8,495 bases of DNA from assembly GCA_905373325.1 (NCBI GenBank), contig CAJPTB010000067.1, forward strand, positions 1 through 8,495. Reading direction: 5' to 3'. Positions 6,058-8,495 of the stretch are shown here, in pieces. Under the pieces are notes generated by a model. It was not told the origin of the DNA. It did no database searches and saw only the letters and a program-made list of their open reading frames with translations. The translations under genes and the position numbers were made by a program. The first letter of the stretch is position 1; every line of letters starts with the position of its first letter. The DNA is from an uncultured Ancrocorticia sp. (lineage in GTDB: Bacteria > Actinomycetota > Actinomycetes > Actinomycetales > Actinomycetaceae).

Positions 6058-6338
6058 GCGCCGATTAGACCCCTCGCGGCCCGTGCGCGTTCGCCCACGT
6101 GCACCGCCTGTGAAGGGATCGGACGCGAAAGAGCCCTGTGGACCGGCTCGCCGGCCGAGGCCCGATGAGCGGAGCGCACGTTCGTCGATCGGCAAAGAGG
6201 AGACCTTCTTCGAACACCGGGGCCTGCGAGCGGAATGCGCGCTCTTGCCGAAGGCAGAGCGGAGCGCGGCGGGCCTCTGCGGGCAGGCGGGTTGGGGGAT
6301 CCGTCGGTCTGGACGGGCCGGCGGGTTAAACTGTGCGC
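6058..6338. promoter_or_regulatory. Divergent promoter region, DUF4192 / prenyl synthase
   Basis: A 281-bp gene-free stretch between divergent genes. On the minus strand TCTAAT (6069-6064) is followed by 6 nt and then the DUF4192 ATG. On the plus strand TAAACT (6327-6332) is followed by 6 nt and then the prenyl synthase ATG at 6339. In both, a start site 7 nt after the -10 box falls on the A of ATG, i.e. leaderless transcripts. The -35 regions are weak. I see no RNA gene or other repeat in the middle. Confidence 0.5.
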
Positions 6339-7430
6339 ATGAGCGAGAAGTCCGCGTTGGAGGAGCTGCGCGAGGATGTCTCGGCGCGGGCGCACGCCTA
6401 CCTCGACCGAGCGCGCGAGTTGATCGATTTCCCGGGCGACGCCGAAAGCTTGGGCGAGTTCCTCGATCCCGCCCGCCGCCTGCTCTCCGGAGGCAAGCGC
6501 ACGCGCGCCGCCCTTCTCGCCGCCGGCTACGCCTGCGCGACCGCCGAAGACCGCGAGCCGGCGATTTCCGCGGGCGCCGCGGCAGAGCTCTATCAAACCT
6601 CGGCTTTGATCCACGACGACATCCTCGACGCCGCTTCGACGAGGCGCTCCCAGCCCTCCGCCCACGTCGCTCTGGCCCGGCTGCACTTAAACAGCGGATG
6701 GAGCGGCAACCACACGCATTTCGGCGCGTCCTCGGCGATTCTTCTGGGCGACTTCCTTCTGTCGCTGTCGACGGAAGCCTTCGCGGACGCCTGCGCACAG
6801 GTCGGCTCCCGCGCGAGCCGGGCGGCCCTGCGCGCCTTCGCCCGCATGACCACCGAGGTCGCCTTCGGCCAGTACCTCGACATCAGGGCGGAAAACGCCC
6901 CGCCTGCCGCCGACGCAGTCGGCGCGGCCCTCTCCGTCGTCGCCCACAAAAGCGCGCGGTACTCCGTGGTGTTTCCGCTGCGCATCGGCGCCCTGCTGGC
7001 CGGGGCCTCCGGGGACGTCCTCGATCTGCTAGAACGGGTAGGCGCGCCTCTGGGCGAGGCGTTCCAGCTCCGTGACGACGATCTCGGGGTCTTCGGAAAC
7101 GAGGAGGCGACGGGCAAACCGGTGTGCGGCGACATCGCCCAAGGCAAGCGGACCGTTCTCCTGGCGCTTATGCTCGAACGCCTGGACGACGCCGACCGCC
7201 GCCGCCTCGTCGGGCTCCTCGGAAGACGGATCGAGCCCGACGACGCCCGCTGGATTCAGGAGGCCGGGATCGCATCGGGAGCCCGCAGCGCGCACGAAGA
7301 CATGATCCGGCGTCGCGAATCGGCGGCCTTGGCCGCTCTGGACGCGCTCCGCGATTCCGGCCTTGCGCTCGCGGGCGGACTGGCCATGGCCGAATCCCTC
7401 GTCTTCGAACTGATCGGGCGCGACTCGTAG
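6339..7430 (+). CDS. Polyprenyl diphosphate synthase (trans, GGPP/FPP-type)
   Basis: This enzyme condenses isopentenyl diphosphate with allylic diphosphates to make an isoprenoid chain used for quinones, carotenoids or other prenyl lipids. The 363 residues contain the whole trans-prenyltransferase fold: substrate-binding GGKRTR (51-56), the first Asp-rich motif LIHDDILDAASTRR (90-103; D93, D94, D97), GDFLLS (137-142) and FGQYLDIRAE (176-185). The second Asp-rich motif QLRDDDLGVFG (243-253) leads into TGKP...GDIAQGKRTVLL (258-275). The layout matches actinobacterial IdsA/GrcC-type enzymes. Chain length cannot be fixed by eye; residues just before the first Asp motif (ELYQTSAL) would decide. 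I chose the ATG at 6339; an in-frame GTG at 6333 adds two residues (GTG CGC ATG). There is no Shine-Dalgarno, and the -10 box at 6327-6332 suggests a leaderless message. It is convergent with an Rv2175c-like gene, recalling idsA2/Rv2175c in M. tuberculosis. Confidence 0.93.
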   Translation: MSEKSALEELREDVSARAHAYLDRARELIDFPGDAESLGEFLDPARRLLSGGKRTRAALLAAGYACATAEDREPAISAGAAAELYQTSALIHDDILDAASTRRSQPSAHVALARLHLNSGWSGNHTHFGASSAILLGDFLLSLSTEAFADACAQVGSRASRAALRAFARMTTEVAFGQYLDIRAENAPPAADAVGAALSVVAHKSARYSVVFPLRIGALLAGASGDVLDLLERVGAPLGEAFQLRDDDLGVFGNEEATGKPVCGDIAQGKRTVLLALMLERLDDADRRRLVGLLGRRIEPDDARWIQEAGIASGARSAHEDMIRRRESAALAALDALRDSGLALAGGLAMAESLVFELIGRDS

Positions 7431-7439
7431 CCCTTCCGC

Positions 7440-7527
7440 GCAGCCTCCCCCGCGCCTGAGGGCGACGTGCTGACTTCTCGGATTTGCTGCGTCAGCTGAA
7501 GCAGCCTCCCCCACGCCTGAGGGCGAC
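7440..7527. repeat. Two 27-bp direct repeats, 61-bp period (CRISPR-like spacing)
   Basis: Positions 7440-7466 and 7501-7527 are the same 27-bp word (starting gcagcctccccc, ending ctgagggcgac) with one difference (7452 g / 7513 a). They are separated by a unique 34-bp stretch. On the minus strand each repeat can pair CCCTC with GGGGG across AGGCGC. The 61-bp unit equals that of type I-E arrays (about 28-29 plus 32-33). There are only two copies and no cas genes in the window, so this is a repeat pair first and a remnant CRISPR only as a possibility. Confidence 0.75.
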
Positions 7528-7534
7528 CCTCCGC

Positions 7535-7551
7535 GGGGCGCAGCGCGCCCC
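7535..7551. terminator. GC hairpin between convergent genes
   Basis: GGGGCGC (7535-7541), loop AGC, GCGCCCC (7545-7551): a perfect 7-bp stem about 105 bp after the prenyl synthase stop and 36 bp after the Rv2175c-like stop. The position fits a bidirectional terminator. It lacks a T-tract on either strand, which is common in high-GC actinobacteria but leaves the call uncertain. Confidence 0.45.
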
Positions 7552-7586
7552 CCAAACCGGGCGCGGGGTGAAGCAGCGGACCGCCT

Positions 7587-7943
7587 TCAGAACGCGAGAG
7601 TCGCGGCGGCCCTGCGCACGGCGTGCACGCGTCCGGCCCGCAAGGCGTCGATCGGGCGCTCGCCAAGTTCGTCGTTCGCCGCGGTCAGCCACCGCCACGC
7701 CTCTTCGTCGCTGCAGCCGGCGTCGGAAAGGGCCGTCAGCGTGCCGTGAAGCGACGGGAGGACGGCGGCTTTCCCGCCTTCGTCGACCAGCGTCAGAGAA
7801 GAGATCGCGAGAGCGGCCGACTCTCCCCTGCGAATCGCGAGGATCCGCCGGTCGGCGAGCATATTCCTCACATCCCGTTGGGCAACGCCCAGAGCCTCGG
7901 CGGCCTCGGGGACAGAGAGCCATGTCTCAGGAGTAGTGGTCAC
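7587..7943 (-). CDS. Rv2175c-family winged-helix DNA-binding protein
   Basis: A 118-residue protein matching M. tuberculosis Rv2175c, a DNA-binding substrate of the Ser/Thr kinase PknL. Residues 8-40 (WLSVPEAAEALGV...RDVRNMLADRRILAIRRG) form the MerR-like/winged helix-turn-helix. A wing or strand segment (41-55), a helix with LHGTLTALSDAGCSDEEA (65-82) followed by WRWL, and the diagnostic C-terminus RPIDALRAGRVHAVRRA (96-112) follow. The mycobacterial protein has a longer, Thr-containing phospho-acceptor N-terminus. Here the N-terminus is short but carries three consecutive Thr (2-4). I chose GTG at 7943-7941; an in-frame GTG at 7949 (GTG CGC GTG) would add two residues. TAGATT at 7956-7951 puts the transcript start within a base of the GTG, so it is probably leaderless. 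The DNA target is unknown. The pknL orthologue is not in the window. Confidence 0.87.
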   Translation of the reverse strand: MTTTPETWLSVPEAAEALGVAQRDVRNMLADRRILAIRRGESAALAISSLTLVDEGGKAAVLPSLHGTLTALSDAGCSDEEAWRWLTAANDELGERPIDALRAGRVHAVRRAAATLAF

Positions 7944-7950
7944 GCGCACA

Positions 7951-7956
7951 AATCTA
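7951..7956 (-). promoter_or_regulatory. -10 box of the Rv2175c-like gene
   Basis: TAGATT on the minus strand fits TAnnnT. Its last base is 8 nt from the GTG at 7943, so the message should start at or one base before the start codon. No clear -35 is visible. Confidence 0.45.
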
Positions 7957-8002
7957 GCCCAAATTCGCCTCCCATGTGGCGCGCGACCCCCAACAACCAC
8001 TA

Positions 8003-8061
8003 TTGTCACATATGGCACTTTAAGCACAGATGAATCAGGACATATCTTTTGTCACTTTCAT
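8003..8061 (+). promoter_or_regulatory. Control region of the LysM gene with repeated words
   Basis: An AT-rich patch in a GC-rich context. TTGTCAC occurs at 8003-8009 and 8049-8055, CATAT at 8009-8013 and 8041-8045, and CACTTT at 8016-8021 and 8053-8058. TATCTT (8043-8048) fits a TAnnnT -10 and is flanked by GACA/TGTC arms (8039-8042 / 8050-8053). The duplicated words could be operator half-sites. No specific regulator is established from sequence. Confidence 0.4.
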
Positions 8062-8093
8062 CGCTGTACGCACACGACATTTTGGAGGCACAC

Positions 8094-8495
8094 ATGTCCT
8101 TGCGCGCTCAGCTCAGCGTGGCCGTCGCCGCAACAGCCGCAGTAGGCGGAATGGCGCCGGCGGCAGCCGATTCGAGCACGTCGGCCAAAGTCGAGGCCGT
8201 CGCCCATCCCGCGAAACTCGGCACGAAGGCGCCGTCTCTGACGTATCGCGCGGCTTCGCACGACACCCTTGAGACGGTGGCGAAGCGAACGGGAGTCTCG
8301 CCGACGGCGATCGCACAGGCCAACAAACTGGCCGGCCCCATTCGAACGGGGCAGCTCCTGACGATTCCGGCGATCCCCGGGGCTCTGAAGGCTCCCCTCC
8401 CCGCGGAGCCTTCAGGCTCGCTTTCCCACACCGTCCAGCGGGGCGAGACGCTCAGCGGAATCGCCCGCCAGCACGGAACAACCGTCGCCGCCGTC
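8094..8495 (+). CDS. Secreted LysM-domain protein, 5' part
   Basis: The first 134 residues of an exported cell-wall-binding protein that runs off the right edge. GGAGG (8084-8088) lies 5 nt before the ATG. A signal peptide is plain: MSLRAQ, a hydrophobic Ala/Val core (7-18), then APAAA with likely cleavage before Asp26. A first LysM domain spans about 49-93 (TYRAASHDTLETVAKRTG, then ANKL and GQLLTIP). After a Pro-rich linker a second begins at about 112 with HTVQRGETLSGIARQHG and is cut by the edge. LysM binds N-acetylglucosamine-containing glycans such as peptidoglycan. Such proteins usually end in a hydrolase (NlpC/P60, transglycosylase-like or amidase) domain, which cannot be seen here. 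It is divergent from the Rv2175c-like gene, with 150 bp between them. Confidence 0.9.
   Translation, partial: MSLRAQLSVAVAATAAVGGMAPAAADSSTSAKVEAVAHPAKLGTKAPSLTYRAASHDTLETVAKRTGVSPTAIAQANKLAGPIRTGQLLTIPAIPGALKAPLPAEPSGSLSHTVQRGETLSGIARQHGTTVAAV

Noticed and set aside
6058..6798. N-terminal extension of the DUF4192 protein
   Set aside because: The extra roughly 247 residues are Arg/Pro-rich and overlap the prenyl synthase on the other strand. Family similarity starts at MVTVTTPEEAL.
7440..7527. Calling a CRISPR array outright
   Set aside because: Only two repeats, no cas genes in the window, and no way to test spacer origin; recorded as a repeat and a finding instead.
4904..8026. Shared 12-mer GCACTTTAAGCA at 4904-4915 and 8015-8026
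   Set aside because: Flanks differ completely and one copy overlaps the DUF4192 stop codon; most likely coincidence.

Overview
The window comes from a high-GC Gram-positive bacterium, most likely a member of the Actinomycetales close to Actinomyces/Schaalia. The evidence is the GC-rich codon use, a DUF4192 protein, an Rv2175c-type DNA-binding protein, small type VII (ESX) secretion-style proteins, and several genes whose -10 box lies so close to the start codon that leaderless transcription is likely. The genus is inferred from overall character, not from a marker gene.

Layout. (1) Positions 1-2403, minus strand: glycine cleavage operon gcvT-gcvH-gcvP, with gcvP cut by the left edge. GcvP decarboxylates glycine onto the lipoyl arm of GcvH, and GcvT releases ammonia and passes the one-carbon unit to tetrahydrofolate. 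(2) 2404-2871: intergenic stretch with a candidate gcvT promoter, copy 1 of a 68-bp repeat, a GC hairpin and an AT-richer leader to the next gene. (3) 2872-4798, plus strand: a three-gene accessory cassette. It encodes an EspC-like 108-aa protein with a YxxxD motif, a 343-aa protein with a WEG (WXG-type) domain and a compositionally different C-terminal third, and a 167-aa charged protein of unknown function. The last 37 residues of the third protein begin at the exact point where copy 2 of the 68-bp repeat starts. (4) 4909-6057, minus strand: a DUF4192 protein. (5) 6339-7430, plus strand: a short-chain trans-polyprenyl diphosphate synthase with both Asp-rich motifs. (6) 7431-7586: convergent intergenic region holding two 27-bp direct repeats spaced 61 bp apart (CRISPR-like geometry) and a strong hairpin. 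(7) 7587-7943, minus strand: an Rv2175c-family DNA-binding protein. (8) 8094 to the right edge, plus strand: a secreted LysM protein, incomplete.

The gcv operon, prenyl synthase and Rv2175c-like gene are ordinary actinobacterial genes. The prenyl synthase/Rv2175c neighbourhood also occurs in Mycobacterium tuberculosis (Rv2173-Rv2175c). The part most likely to hold something undescribed is the 2.55-4.80 kb cassette, a probable type VII secretion substrate locus bracketed by two nearly identical 68-bp repeats. The three differences between the repeat copies are all synonymous in one shared reading frame. No ESX core genes (eccC, eccD, mycP) and no recognisable toxin domain lie inside the window.
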